NCBI GenBank assembly: GCA_964345005.1
Contig: CAYFPQ010000009.1
Location: 1-64,000, forward strand
DNA length: 64,000 nucleotides
Source: JABMPJ01 sp964345005
GTDB lineage: Bacteria > Verrucomicrobiota > Kiritimatiellia > UBA8416 > JABMPJ01
Direction of reading: 5' to 3'
In this document: positions 46,333-55,580 of the stretch, one piece after another
Layout: each line of letters starts with the position of its first letter
How positions within the stretch are numbered: the first letter of the stretch is position 1
The notes under the pieces: generated by a model
The model's database searches: none
Told to the model about the DNA's origin: nothing
Seen by the model: only the letters and a program-made list of their open reading frames with translations
Program-made: the position numbers and the translations under genes

Positions 46333-47453
46333 GACTGTGCCTTGTCCCACTCGACGACTTTCGCGATGACGTAGTCGGCCTCTTCCTGGGTCAGTTCGGG
46401 GTACATCGGCAGTGAGACGCAGGTTGCTGCATTAGCCTCTGCGTTTTCGAGCGAGCCGACGATCTCGCAGGGCTTGCCCCACGGGAAACCTTCCTGCTGA
46501 TGGATCGCGATGGAGTAATGCGTCTTCGCATCGATGCCGTTGTCCTGTAGGAACTGGACCATGGCGTCGCGTTTAGCAGCGTCCTTCATCTCAATGGCGT
46601 AGAGATGGTAGACGTGGCGGTAGCCCGGTACGTTGTAAGGCAGGCTGAAGGACTGGCAGTCCTTGAGTCCCTCGTCGTAGACCCGGGCCCACGCGATGCG
46701 CTGGTCGGTCCATGCCGTGATGTGCTTCATCTTGGCACTCAGGACGCCGGCCTGCAGGTCGTCCAAGCGGCTATTGAACCCGAAGCTGTGCACGTTGCGG
46801 GCGCTGGAGCCGTGGTTGCGCAGTTTGCGGATGGTCTCGTCCATAGCGGCATCATTCGTGAAGACCATGCCGCCATCCCCGAAACAGCCCAGGTTCTTCT
46901 GGATGATGTAGCTCGTGGTTACAGCCGCACTGCGATCGCCCTGCTTGAACGTGTCGCCGGCGCCGTCGATAGCCTGGGCGTTGTCCTCTATGACCTTGAG
47001 GCCATGCTTCTCGGCGATGTCCCAGATGGCGGGCATGTCGGCGCACTGGCCGTACAGATGCACCGGCATGATTGCCTTGGTGTTCTCCGTGATGGCGGCT
47101 TCGATCTTCGCGGGGTCGATGCACTTGGTCTTGGGTTCGCAGTCGACCAGTACCGCCTTGGCGCCGGCGATCCAGATCGCCTCGGCTGTGGCGAAGAAAG
47201 TGTTGGCGTTGGTAATGACTTCGTCACCTTCGCCAATTCCAAGCGCCATCAAGCTCAGCCAGAGCGCGTCCGTACCGTTGCCGACGCCAATCGCGTGGGT
47301 GGTGCCGAAGTACTCTTTGGCCTGTGCCTCGAACTTCTTGAGCATCGGGCCCTGAACGAAACTGCCGCTCATGAGCACTTCCTGCATGTTGGCGTCGATT
47401 TCCGATTTGATGTTCTCGTACTGCCGTACGTGTCCGTAGAAGGATACCTTCAT
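46329..47453 (-). CDS. DegT/DnrJ/EryC1/StrS-family sugar aminotransferase
   Basis: A 374-residue PLP-dependent aminotransferase. The family text GNGTDALWLSLMALGIGEGDEVI, HLYGQCADMPAI, VIEDNAQAIDG and the Schiff-base Lys186 in SYIIQKNLGCFGDGGMV are present, followed by RNHGSSARNVHSFGFNSRLDDLQAGVL. Such enzymes add or remove amino groups on keto-sugars with glutamate/2-oxoglutarate. It is usually biosynthetic (surface sugars or antibiotics), but here it lies in an operon with catabolic NagB, PIG-L and kinases. The downstream dehydrogenase gene overlaps it by four bases. Substrate position is unknown. Confidence 0.9.
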   Translation of the reverse strand: MKVSFYGHVRQYENIKSEIDANMQEVLMSGSFVQGPMLKKFEAQAKEYFGTTHAIGVGNGTDALWLSLMALGIGEGDEVITNANTFFATAEAIWIAGAKAVLVDCEPKTKCIDPAKIEAAITENTKAIMPVHLYGQCADMPAIWDIAEKHGLKVIEDNAQAIDGAGDTFKQGDRSAAVTTSYIIQKNLGCFGDGGMVFTNDAAMDETIRKLRNHGSSARNVHSFGFNSRLDDLQAGVLSAKMKHITAWTDQRIAWARVYDEGLKDCQSFSLPYNVPGYRHVYHLYAIEMKDAAKRDAMVQFLQDNGIDAKTHYSIAIHQQEGFPWGKPCEIVGSLENAEANAATCVSLPMYPELTQEEADYVIAKVVEWDKAQS

Positions 47454-47479
47454 GATTTGACCTCTCTGTGTTTTGTTGG

Positions 47480-48331
47480 TTAGCCGACGAACGTTTCTAT
47501 CTTCTCTCTTACATCTTGTGCGAACCGATCGATGAACTTGCCTGTATGTTCTGCGACCGAGAGTGTGTCATCGCGGATGAGGGGAGTCAGGTCCATGGCC
47601 CAGCTCAGGGCTGTGGTCTTGTCCGACGCGTGTGACTCGAAGAAGGTTGCGTTGGCCATGCGGCGTCCTGCTACCGCCGTGTCGTACCGTTTGCCTCCGG
47701 CGATCTGGGAATCGAAGGTCCCGGCCAAAGCGGCGGCCAGATTGGGGCGTTGGTCAACGGGTAGAATCTGTTTGTCTTCGTCCTTCAGCCAGTCGAGTGA
47801 CCGCCATATCTCGCATCCGTAGACCGTCTTGGGGCGATTGTCTTGCGGCAGGGCACGCAGAGCGGAGATGCCGCGAAGCACGGCGGCAACATGGGTGTCG
47901 TGTTTGTCGGCCGGGTTATGCAGGTAGACGACTTCAGGGCGAGCGACCTCGAAGATCTTGCGTAATTCTTCCACGACTGCGGTTTCAGCCGGATTCTTCA
48001 GGTCGGAACTGGGGTGCCCCAGTTGTATCTGGCAGGCATAGTCGCCCGTGTAGGCTGCCTTGCGCTGCTCCTGCTGGCGCACCTTCCTCATTTCTTCGTC
48101 GCTGAAGTCGGCATACAGTCCGGTTCGCGAACTGCCACCGCCGTTCGTGAGGCAGACGCCTGTGAACCATCGGTCGCTCCTTCCATAGCACTCAACGATG
48201 CCGTGCAGCGCCATGAACTCCTGGTCGTCCTGGTGCGCGCCCACGCAGAGGTGCGTGGTGCGAGCCAGGGCCTGGGGCATCGGGGTGCCGTCGGGTACGA
48301 ATGTGTCGTTGCCGAACGGATCATGTATCAT
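47480..48331 (-). CDS. PIG-L-family deacetylase
   Basis: A 283-residue zinc-dependent de-N-acetylase of the PIG-L/LmbE family. The AHQDDQEF motif (His33, Asp35, Asp36) binds zinc and provides the general base; the second conserved part is VVYLHNPADKHDTHVA. Family members remove acetyl groups from GlcNAc moieties such as GlcNAc-inositol or chitobiose. In this operon it probably deacetylates an N-acetyl amino sugar before phosphorylation and deamination (inference). The start at 48331 follows GAGGTGG and lies 10 bases after the ROK gene stop. Confidence 0.9.
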   Translation of the reverse strand: MIHDPFGNDTFVPDGTPMPQALARTTHLCVGAHQDDQEFMALHGIVECYGRSDRWFTGVCLTNGGGSSRTGLYADFSDEEMRKVRQQEQRKAAYTGDYACQIQLGHPSSDLKNPAETAVVEELRKIFEVARPEVVYLHNPADKHDTHVAAVLRGISALRALPQDNRPKTVYGCEIWRSLDWLKDEDKQILPVDQRPNLAAALAGTFDSQIAGGKRYDTAVAGRRMANATFFESHASDKTTALSWAMDLTPLIRDDTLSVAEHTGKFIDRFAQDVREKIETFVG

Positions 48332-48341
48332 CGTATCCACC

Positions 48342-49730
48342 TCACTTCTCAATCTGTGGCAGGCTGGCGGCGGCAATGGCCTGACCGTGACGCTTCAACT
48401 GCTCATCCGGTGTGCTTATGCGAATCTTATCCCCCAGTTCGGGGAACTCGAGTGCCAATACCTGCTGGGCGCCTTCGATAATGACCGCGCCGCCTTCGCC
48501 GGATGTCACGCGTCCCAATATCAGCAGGTTATGAATGTCATAGGACTCTGCGTAGTGCGCAATCGTGTACCCGAAATAGGTGCCGATGGTTTCGTAGATG
48601 TTCCGGGCACGCTCGTCGCCGTTGGACATCAGTTTCTGGACTTCCACCAGTTTCTCGGCAAATGGCATTTCGTCGGGCAGTTCGATGCCGGCGCGGGGAG
48701 CGAGACGGCCCACCGCCTGCTGCGAGAAGTACTGAACGCCGCAGCCGATATCGCCCGACCACTCGTCAGCCGGAGCATCGTCCCGGTAGTCGATGGGTGT
48801 AAACGCCAGCTCGTTCAGGCACGGGGTAATATGTCCGGCGCTGTCGCAATAGCCTGCCGCCTGGCTCGTTCCCATAGAGATGCCGAGCACGCCGTTGGCT
48901 TTAAGTGACATCGAGCCGGCCAGTGCCGTCACTTCCCCGTCGTTGGCAACCTCGAAGGGAACGTTGCCCCATTCCTCCTTAAGGCGATAGAAGATGCGCC
49001 GGATATGCTTGTCGAAATCCTCTTGAGAGATTCCCCTGAAGAGGGAAGCGAGGAGTACTTCCGTATTAGCGTAGTCACCTGCAGCACTGCCGCCGATCGC
49101 ATCGACTCTGGGCAGGTGCGCCGCCGCCCGCTTGAGCGAGTCGTTGATGCCGTCGTAATGATATTGCGGGTCGGACTGAAAATAGGGATCCCAGGCGATC
49201 TCTTCCGAAAAGACAACTTCGCCATCGATCAGCGCCGCCGCTTTGCGGTCGCTTCCGCCGAGATCGAATCCGATGCGGCAGCCGTTCAGGTGGCGTCCCA
49301 GCGGCAAGGATTGGTGCGTGGCGGCGGGTACATCTTCGATGGCGCAGGCCGTGACCGAGATCTGCTCGCCAAATGCGCGTGTGCCGATCAGCTCGTTGTC
49401 GAATGCTCGCGCGCCCGCGGGGCTGAAGCAGTCCCGAATCATGGCGGCAATGGGTTCCGAGCCGCCGACGAATATTCTCGATCCTCCCTTTTGCCACAAA
49501 AGGGTCTTGATCATCCGTTCGACGAACTTACCGGTAAGCGCTGCATTGCCCTCTTCGTAGGGAAGTATCCGGGTTTGCTCAAGAAACGTCGTTCCGTCTG
49601 GCCGAGACAGCCCGATAGCTAGGTCCGTGCTGCCGGGATCGTCGGCACATCGCTTACGATAAGTGCGATTCCACAGCACAGCCGGAACAAATTCGGGGTC
49701 CAATACGGGCTTAAGCACTGCGTTTGTCAT
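48342..49730 (-). CDS. ROK-family sugar kinase-like protein
   Basis: A 462-residue protein with an actin-like sugar-kinase core: the ATP phosphate motif CRIGFDLGGSDRKAAALIDGEVV, the ANDGEVTALAG segment, and the glycine-rich LGISMGTSQAAGY. It is longer than the usual 300-residue ROK kinases, with an extra N-terminal domain of about 130 residues that also contains actin-fold-like text (LAIGLSRPDGTTFLEQT, GGSRIFVGGSEPIAAMI). Such proteins occur in PVC amino-sugar operons. Likely phosphorylates glucosamine or a related sugar. Met at 49730 is preceded by AAAGGG; it heads the operon and is divergent from the AraC gene. Confidence 0.82.
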   Translation of the reverse strand: MTNAVLKPVLDPEFVPAVLWNRTYRKRCADDPGSTDLAIGLSRPDGTTFLEQTRILPYEEGNAALTGKFVERMIKTLLWQKGGSRIFVGGSEPIAAMIRDCFSPAGARAFDNELIGTRAFGEQISVTACAIEDVPAATHQSLPLGRHLNGCRIGFDLGGSDRKAAALIDGEVVFSEEIAWDPYFQSDPQYHYDGINDSLKRAAAHLPRVDAIGGSAAGDYANTEVLLASLFRGISQEDFDKHIRRIFYRLKEEWGNVPFEVANDGEVTALAGSMSLKANGVLGISMGTSQAAGYCDSAGHITPCLNELAFTPIDYRDDAPADEWSGDIGCGVQYFSQQAVGRLAPRAGIELPDEMPFAEKLVEVQKLMSNGDERARNIYETIGTYFGYTIAHYAESYDIHNLLILGRVTSGEGGAVIIEGAQQVLALEFPELGDKIRISTPDEQLKRHGQAIAAASLPQIEK

Positions 49731-49807
49731 GATCCAATTCCCTTTACGCGAAAAAGAATCCCGCATGCGGTGTCATTAATAAAGATCATTTTTTTGTCAT
49801 TTTCGCT

Positions 49808-49823
49808 ATAAAGTTAACTTTAT
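49808..49823. promoter_or_regulatory. 16-bp palindromic operator candidate
   Basis: ATAAAGTTAACTTTAT is a perfect palindrome in the 105-base, AT-rich divergent promoter region between the amino-sugar operon and the AraC gene. The surrounding region is far more AT-rich than its neighbours. It is a good candidate binding site for the adjacent AraC protein or a dimeric sugar regulator. Confidence 0.6.
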
Positions 49824-49835
49824 TGACTTCTTGGA

Positions 49836-50756
49836 GTGGGGCGATATGCTCTTGGAACAGTGAATATTGACCCGAAACTCTTGCCTATCGAGGATCCGCA
49901 AAGCTATTGGACGGGCGTCGGTGAGGGCTCGTCCCTGCCCATTCCGACGAGTATCCTGTTCTTTCAGCGCAAGACGACGGAGAAGCTCCAGCAGGACACG
50001 CTGCAGAACTGCTCTCATCACCGTTATGTCCTGATGTTCAACCTGTGCACTTCAGGTACGGTGCATGTCGACAATCTGCTGTTGCCGCTTGATCCCGGGA
50101 AAGCCCTGCTGGTTCTGCCCTATCAATTCCACCATTTCAGTCATCTCGCCTCTCAGCGGATCGACTGGATATTCTGTACGTTCGATATGGCCGAGGGAAC
50201 GTTCTTGGAGCCGTTCAGGAACCGTACACTCCTGCCGCGACGGGGATCGATCCAGGCGTTGAATCTGCTGTTGACCGAATGGCGTCGATGCAGGGAGGCA
50301 GGGCGTCCCGGTGTGATGCAGGAAATGCAGTTGCAGATTGTCCTGCTATATCTCCTGATTTCGCTGCGCGATGACCTGCAAGTGCAAGCCCCGGATCTTC
50401 CTCCCGAGCCAAAGGGCGCTCTGTTGCGTGCCGTGAACAGGTTGCTTTCGGAGTGGCGTGGGCGACCGGTTTCGGTCACGGATCTTGCCGGAGGGCTCGG
50501 CATGTCGGTGTCGCGGCTTCGCGTGTTGTTCAGGGAGACCGCCGGGGTTCCGTTGGGTCGCTATATGTTGAATTACCGGCTCAATCGGGCGATGGCATTG
50601 CTGCGCACAACGGATCTCCCTGTCGCCGGGGTGGCGGAGGAGGCCGGATTCGGATCACCCCAGGCCTTCAGCCGCATCTTCAAGCACAAGATCGGGCAAT
50701 CCCCGCGCGCTTACCGACGCCAGCCATCAGCCGTAGCCGCTAATCTTCCTTCTTGA
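49836..50756 (+). CDS. AraC-family transcriptional regulator
   Basis: A 306-residue regulator. The C-terminal 100 residues contain two helix-turn-helix motifs (VSVTDLAGGLGMSVSRLRVLFRETAGVPLGRYML and LPVAGVAEEAGFGSPQAFSRIFKHKIGQSPRAYRR), standard for AraC/XylS. The N-terminal domain is a cupin-like sensor (HRYVLMFNLCTSGTVHVDNLLLPLDPGKALLVLPYQFHHFS). It is divergent from the six-gene amino-sugar operon across a short AT-rich region with a palindrome, so it very likely controls that operon. The start is a GTG at 49836, with GGAG close upstream. Its last 17 bases overlap the convergent M16 peptidase gene. Confidence 0.9.
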   Translation: MGRYALGTVNIDPKLLPIEDPQSYWTGVGEGSSLPIPTSILFFQRKTTEKLQQDTLQNCSHHRYVLMFNLCTSGTVHVDNLLLPLDPGKALLVLPYQFHHFSHLASQRIDWIFCTFDMAEGTFLEPFRNRTLLPRRGSIQALNLLLTEWRRCREAGRPGVMQEMQLQIVLLYLLISLRDDLQVQAPDLPPEPKGALLRAVNRLLSEWRGRPVSVTDLAGGLGMSVSRLRVLFRETAGVPLGRYMLNYRLNRAMALLRTTDLPVAGVAEEAGFGSPQAFSRIFKHKIGQSPRAYRRQPSAVAANLPS

Positions 50757-53690
50757 GGATATCCCGGATGGCGAGGGGGGTCCCGGCCATCTCCCGGTTG
50801 GCGGATTCGAGCTTTTCACGGTTGGAGACGATGCAGGTGGCGGCTTTGGGTAGACCGGTTTCGAGCGCTTCAAGCATGGCGCGACAGGCTTCGGCGGGGG
50901 TGACGGAGCGGAGTCGGGCATACCGTCGCTCGCGCACGTCGTGCGTGATGCCGGCGAGGTGACGTGTGAGGGCGTCGCGTGTGGCGGCGGCTGGTCGGAT
51001 CGGACGGGTCATATCCTTTGCCGTGGCGATGATGGCGCGGTCAACATCGGTCTGTGTCCACCCGGCAGCCTCGACGTACCCCTTTGTCCCCGCGAGCACG
51101 TCGAGGGTCCGCGCGATGTGTGGGTCGTTGAACGAGCCCATGGAAATACGGCTGTGGAAGGGATTGTGATTGAAACTGGCGCCATAGGCGTTGCCTTTGA
51201 AGCGGATCTCGCTGAGGGTGTACTCCATACGCACCAGATGCGACGCCACGGCGAGCAACGGCTNNNNNNNNNNGCGAGCGCACAGTGCGCCACCTGGATC
51301 GGGCCGGCCAATCCCTCGCACGGTGGTTCCTCGTAGGGCATATACCCGGTAGATACCGGAGGCGGCAGTCCTTCGCTCATTTCGCCTGCCCATGCCGCGA
51401 GCGAATCCTGCACGACCGTGAAGACGGAGGGTGAACCGGTGAAGCTGGCGGTGAGACGGTCGCGATTGAGCAGGAAGTCGCGGATGGTTTCTACGGTGGC
51501 TATAACCTCCTGAGACTTGCTGTCGAACGCGGACACCAGGGCCTCTGCCTGATCGAGTTGGGGCAGGCCGTGAAGCACTTCCTCAAGATGATCTTCAACG
51601 TTCAATCCCCGTGCCGCATGCGTGGCCGCGGTGGCGCTTCCGTTGTGAACCATGGCGGTGCGGCAGTGGGCCAGCATTTGGGAGAGAACGTCGTGCAGGC
51701 GTTCACGGTTGCGCGGGTCGGCAGCGAAAAGGATATCGTGTAGCAACGCCATGGCCGGGCCGATGCGGTCATCGAGAGTTTTCAGTGTCAGCCGCAGACC
51801 CCATACCGGTTCGTTCTGCGTGCTGTGTGTCATAAGCACCGGTATACAGCCGATGCCGCCGGTGGCGGCGGCCTTGCGGTGGGCGATGACCTCGTATCCC
51901 ATGCCGGCGGCGCCCATCTTGTTGATCACCTCGGCATAGTGCGGCAGTCGGTGCCACAGCGCTTCAGGAAGTCCCTGCAGATTGAAATCGAGCATCAACG
52001 TGTTGACGCCGTTGGATGGTACGTCGTTCTTGAGCAGCGTGATCGGGCCTGCCGACTCAACGGACGTGGGAATGTGCACAAGCTCGGCGGGAAGGTCAGA
52101 GATGGCGAGCTGCGGTAGCGAGGCGATCTGCTCGGGTGTATTCGGCAGGCTGTTCTCGCGGTCCAACTCGGCCGCGTCCGTTGCGATCCGCCGCGCGGCA
52201 TAATCATCCATCCCCGCGCGCGTCTGTGCCATGCGCTCCTCGAATGCGGCGATCTGCCGCGCCTCGTGCTCCGGGTCGGGCGTGAGGGTTACGGTGAGGC
52301 GGTGGGGGGTGTCGAGTAGCCATTCGCGGATGGTCGTGTTGAAGAGCTGCGGGTCATCGCGGTAGCGGTCACGGCAGGTCTGCAGGTGGCGCTGCATGCT
52401 GACGAAGGGGAGGGGATCGTCCCCGTAGAGCCAGCTATGGACAACGTGGTCCATGATGTGCAGGGGGAACATCGTCTGGATTTCGAGATACTGGTAGGCG
52501 GCCTGTTGAAACGCCGCATCGATGCTGTCCGCCGCAATGCCGTTGTCCGCAATCGCCGTGAGGGTATCCAACACGCACTGCTCGAAAGCGTCCCGGCGGT
52601 TGGCTTCAGAGCCTTTCAGGCCAACGGAGAATGTTCCTTCGTGCCCCATAGCATCTGCGTGCGTCGATACAATGTCCACGCCCAGGCTGGAGTCGATCAA
52701 GGCCTTCTTGAGCGGTGCAGCTTCATTGCCGACGAGAACCAGTTCCAGTATCCGCATCAGGACGGTGGCGACAGGATCGGCCGCTTCGTAGCAGCGCCAA
52801 CTCATGGCAAGATAGGTCTTCTCGTTCAGCGATTCATTCTGCCCAATGGGGTAGGTGTCGCTGATGGCGCGCGGGGCATCCCAGGCCGGCTGGCGCGGAA
52901 TGGGAGCTTGCGCTGCGGCTGTGTCGAAGGCTTCAAGTCGAGGCGCAAGAAAAGCGAGATACTCTTCCGTGGGAATATCGCCATAAAGAAAGAACCTGGC
53001 ATTGGACGGGTGGTAGATCGACCGGTGAAACGCCAGCATCTCCCCCTTCGTGAGATCCGGAATGGCGACAGGATCGCCGCCGGACTCCAGTCCGTAGGCC
53101 GTATCGGGGAAGAGACCCCGTGACTGCGCACGGTAGAGACAGGCTTCCGGGTTCGAGAAGGCGCCCTTCATCTCGTTGTAGACGATGCCGTTAACGGTTA
53201 GCGCACCGGTTGGGTCGGCGGGGTCCCGCGGTGCAAGGTGATGAGCCTCGCGTCGGAATGTCGTGTCGGAAAGAAGTGGGTGGAAGACGGCATCGAAGTA
53301 GACGTCAGCCAGGTTGAACAGGTCACGCTTGGCGTTGCTGGCGACGGGATAGTAAGTGCAGTCGGGGCCGGTCATGGCGTTGATAAAGGTTGCCATGCTC
53401 ATCTTGATCATCTCGAAGAACGGCTCCTTGACGGGAAATCGTTCGGAGCCGGCCAGAACGGAGTGCTCCAGGATGTGGGGCAGACCGGTGTCATCGGGGG
53501 GTGGGGTCGGGAAACTGATTGAGAAGAGGTTCTCGGTGTCGCTGTTGTAGATGTGAAGCAGACGTGCACCGCTCTTGGGATGGAGCAGTTCACGCGCTGT
53601 GGACTGCAGGTCGGGGATGGCCGTTACCCGTTTGACCTGGAATCCGTCTACGATGTCGCCCGCTTCCAGGTCGTGTTCAATGCTCTTCAT
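50740..53690 (-). CDS. M16C presequence-protease-like zinc metallopeptidase (crosses a sequence gap)
   Basis: About 980 residues, the length of PreP/Cym1-type M16C peptidases, which degrade peptides in a closed chamber. The inverted zinc motif is HILEH (His72, Glu75, His76), followed by SERFPVKEPFFEMIKMSMATFINAMTGPDCTYYPVAS and the distal Glu in GIVYNEMKGAFSNPEA. The middle and C-terminal domains (VPSNGVNTLMLDFNLQGLP; RFKGNAYGASFNHNP) are conserved. Ten N at 51264-51273 break the frame. Here direct joining does not restore it: the missing length must be 2 modulo 3, and family comparison suggests about ten residues are lost. The start at 53690 follows AAAGGAACC. Confidence 0.9.
51264..51273. 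other. Assembly gap (10 N)
   Basis: Ten N inside the M16C peptidase gene. The flanking codons join only if two bases modulo three are missing, so real sequence is lost here, unlike the gaps at 936 and 39486. Confidence 0.95.
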
Positions 53691-53793
53691 CGGGTTCCTT
53701 TCCATGTCGCGTCAAAGGAATGAAGCTCAGAAGAATAGCGGAAGCCGGTGTGCGATGGAAGCGCCTATGGCGGTCCCGAATGTAAACGCTTGC

Positions 53794-53823
53794 TTGACGA
53801 GAAGTGGCCGCTCGGCGTAACGT
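53794..53823 (+). promoter_or_regulatory. Candidate sigma-70-type promoter for ispD
   Basis: TTGACG (53794-53799), an 18-base spacer, and TAACGT (53818-53823), 41 bases before the ispD start. The spacer begins like that of the ferredoxin promoter candidate at 55294 (both read TTGACG followed by AGTGGC-like text). Inference from consensus only. Confidence 0.45.
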
Positions 53824-53864
53824 AGCGCACGCGTGTTGAAAGCAGGTAGGGAAGTGATGTTGTC

Positions 53865-54560
53865 ATGAATTATGGGATTGTCGTAGCGGGTGGACGTAGC
53901 GAGCGCATGGGCGCGAAGGTTGACAAGGCCTTCGTCAGTCTAGGTCCACGCCCTGTCCTTGCCTATTCGCTCATGGCTTTTGAGGAATGCCCCGACATTG
54001 ACGGTGTGATTCTTGTCCTGCGGAAGGAGCGCATAAAGGCTGGTCGCAGCGTGGTAGACATGTTCGGGTGCTCCAAGGTGAAGAACATCGTGGCCGGTGG
54101 CCCCATGCGGCAGGTATCGGTCAACAATGGCATGGAAGCATTGCCCGAAGAGGCCAAGATTGTTGCTGTACACGATGGCGCGCGTCCCTGTGTTACCCCG
54201 GACCTGATTTCCGAGACCATCAAGTCGGCCAAGCGCTACGGCTCAGGCGTTGCGGCGGTGCGGATTGCCGACACGGTCAAACATGTTGAGCGGGGGCTTA
54301 CCGTTACACGAACGGTCGATCGATCCAAGCTGTGGGCTGTGCAGACACCCCAGACTTTCAAGGTTAGTCTTTTGAAGCGAGCATTCGAACTGGTCAACGA
54401 GAAGGACGTGACGGTAACCGACGAGGCATCGGCGGTTGAGCTTACCTCGCAGAAGGTACGGCTGGTGCAGGCCTCGGTATCGAACGTCAAAATCACAACG
54501 CCGGATGACTTGGCGATGGCGACCACGCTGCTTAACCTGCATCGGAATTTTGTTCCATGA
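53865..54560 (+). CDS. ispD: 2-C-methyl-D-erythritol 4-phosphate cytidylyltransferase
   Basis: A 231-residue enzyme of the MEP isoprenoid pathway that makes CDP-methylerythritol from CTP. Signatures are the nucleotide-binding loop IVVAGGRSERMGAKVDKAFVSLGPRPVLAYSL, VAGGPMRQVSVNNGM, VAVHDGARPCVTPDLI and WAVQTPQTFKVSLLKRAF, TVTDEAS. The first glycine-rich loop is slightly shorter than in E. coli. The downstream phosphoesterase gene overlaps its stop by four bases (ATGA). No ispF is adjacent. Confidence 0.93.
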   Translation: MNYGIVVAGGRSERMGAKVDKAFVSLGPRPVLAYSLMAFEECPDIDGVILVLRKERIKAGRSVVDMFGCSKVKNIVAGGPMRQVSVNNGMEALPEEAKIVAVHDGARPCVTPDLISETIKSAKRYGSGVAAVRIADTVKHVERGLTVTRTVDRSKLWAVQTPQTFKVSLLKRAFELVNEKDVTVTDEASAVELTSQKVRLVQASVSNVKITTPDDLAMATTLLNLHRNFVP

Positions 54561-55288
54561 AGTCAGCCCGCTACGCGGTCCTGGGAGACATACACGGCAA
54601 TAGGGAGGCCCTCAGTACAGTCCTCACGGACGCGGCTGAGCAGGGGGTCACGGACTATGTGTCCGTGGGCGATGTCGTCGGCTACAACGCCGACCCATCG
54701 GCCTGTCTTGACCGGATACGCGAACTCGACTGCGTCGTCGTACGCGGGAACCACGACCACTATTGCTCGCACGAGGAATCGCTCCAGGATTTTCACCCCT
54801 TGGCCGCAAAGGTGATCAGTTGGACCCGCGATCAGCTCGACGACGATCAGATCGAGTACTTGCGCCATCTGAAAATGCATGTCTCGCTCGACGGCTTCAC
54901 TCTCGTTCACAGCACGCTCGACATGCCCGATCACTGGGGTTACGTGTTCGACACGCTCGAGGCAGAGGCCCATTTCAACTACCAGCACACCTCGGTCTGT
55001 TTCTACGGTCATACGCACGTGCCGGTAGTCTTCGACAAGCTGGGGCGTGTGACGCGCCGCGATACCGAGAAGCTGAAGATCGAAATCGGGCATAAGTATT
55101 TCATCAATGTGGGCAGTGTCGGCCAGCCGCGAGACGGCGATTCCCGCTGTGCCTACGTGATCTACGACACCGAGGCCAAGACCGTGGAATTCCGTCGCCT
55201 GACGTACGATCTTCCTGCCGCACAGGCCAAGATCCTGGCCGCGGGACTGCCGGGGCGACTCGCCGAGCGGCTCGCCATCGGCAAGTAG
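54557..55288 (+). CDS. Metallophosphoesterase family protein
   Basis: A 243-residue calcineurin-like phosphoesterase. All five metal motifs are seen: VLGDIHGN (Asp11, His13), VSVGDVVGYNADP, VVRGNHDHYC, LVHSTLD and FYGHTHVP. The compact form with ...INVGSVGQPRDGD... near the end matches the YfcE/MJ0936-type group that hydrolyses phosphodiesters or phosphomonoesters in vitro; physiological substrates are mostly unknown. It is translationally coupled to ispD, which gives no obvious functional clue. Start ATG at 54557 is inside the ispD stop overlap. Confidence 0.9.
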   Translation: MKSARYAVLGDIHGNREALSTVLTDAAEQGVTDYVSVGDVVGYNADPSACLDRIRELDCVVVRGNHDHYCSHEESLQDFHPLAAKVISWTRDQLDDDQIEYLRHLKMHVSLDGFTLVHSTLDMPDHWGYVFDTLEAEAHFNYQHTSVCFYGHTHVPVVFDKLGRVTRRDTEKLKIEIGHKYFINVGSVGQPRDGDSRCAYVIYDTEAKTVEFRRLTYDLPAAQAKILAAGLPGRLAERLAIGK

Positions 55289-55293
55289 GAGTC

Positions 55294-55323
55294 TTGACGG
55301 CGAGTGGCCCTTTTGACTATCTT
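55294..55323 (+). promoter_or_regulatory. Candidate promoter for the ferredoxin gene
   Basis: TTGACG (55294-55299), an 18-base spacer, and TATCTT (55318-55323), 62 bases before the ferredoxin start. The first 16 bases closely resemble the ispD promoter candidate. Confidence 0.45.
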
Positions 55324-55385
55324 ATGCTTTTTCGCACGGACGGGGGTCTGTGTGAAGACGACAACACCTAAGCAGGAGTTTTATA

Positions 55386-55559
55386 ATGGCATACGTGATT
55401 TCTGATGCTTGCACGAAGTGCGGCAGCTGCGAGCCGGTTTGCCCGTCTGAGGCGATTTCCGAGGGCGACAGCCAGTTTGTGATCGATCCCGAGAAGTGCG
55501 TGGACTGCGCGCTGTGCGTGGATGAGTGCCCCGTCGAGGCGATCTCGGCCGGCGACTGA
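55386..55559 (+). CDS. 2[4Fe-4S] ferredoxin
   Basis: A 57-residue bacterial-type ferredoxin. Two C-x2-C-x2-C-x3-C-P motifs are complete: CTKCGSCEPVCP (residues 9-20) and CVDCALCVDECP (38-49). Size and cysteine layout match clostridial-type low-potential ferredoxins, which carry electrons in fermentative metabolism. AGGAG lies eight bases before the ATG. It is the likely redox partner for radical SAM or NfnAB-type enzymes; the next gene, 21 bases downstream, is a radical SAM protein, so direct electron supply to it is possible (inference). Confidence 0.95.
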   Translation: MAYVISDACTKCGSCEPVCPSEAISEGDSQFVIDPEKCVDCALCVDECPVEAISAGD

Positions 55560-55580
55560 GTCGCTTCTGGTCGTTTCGTT

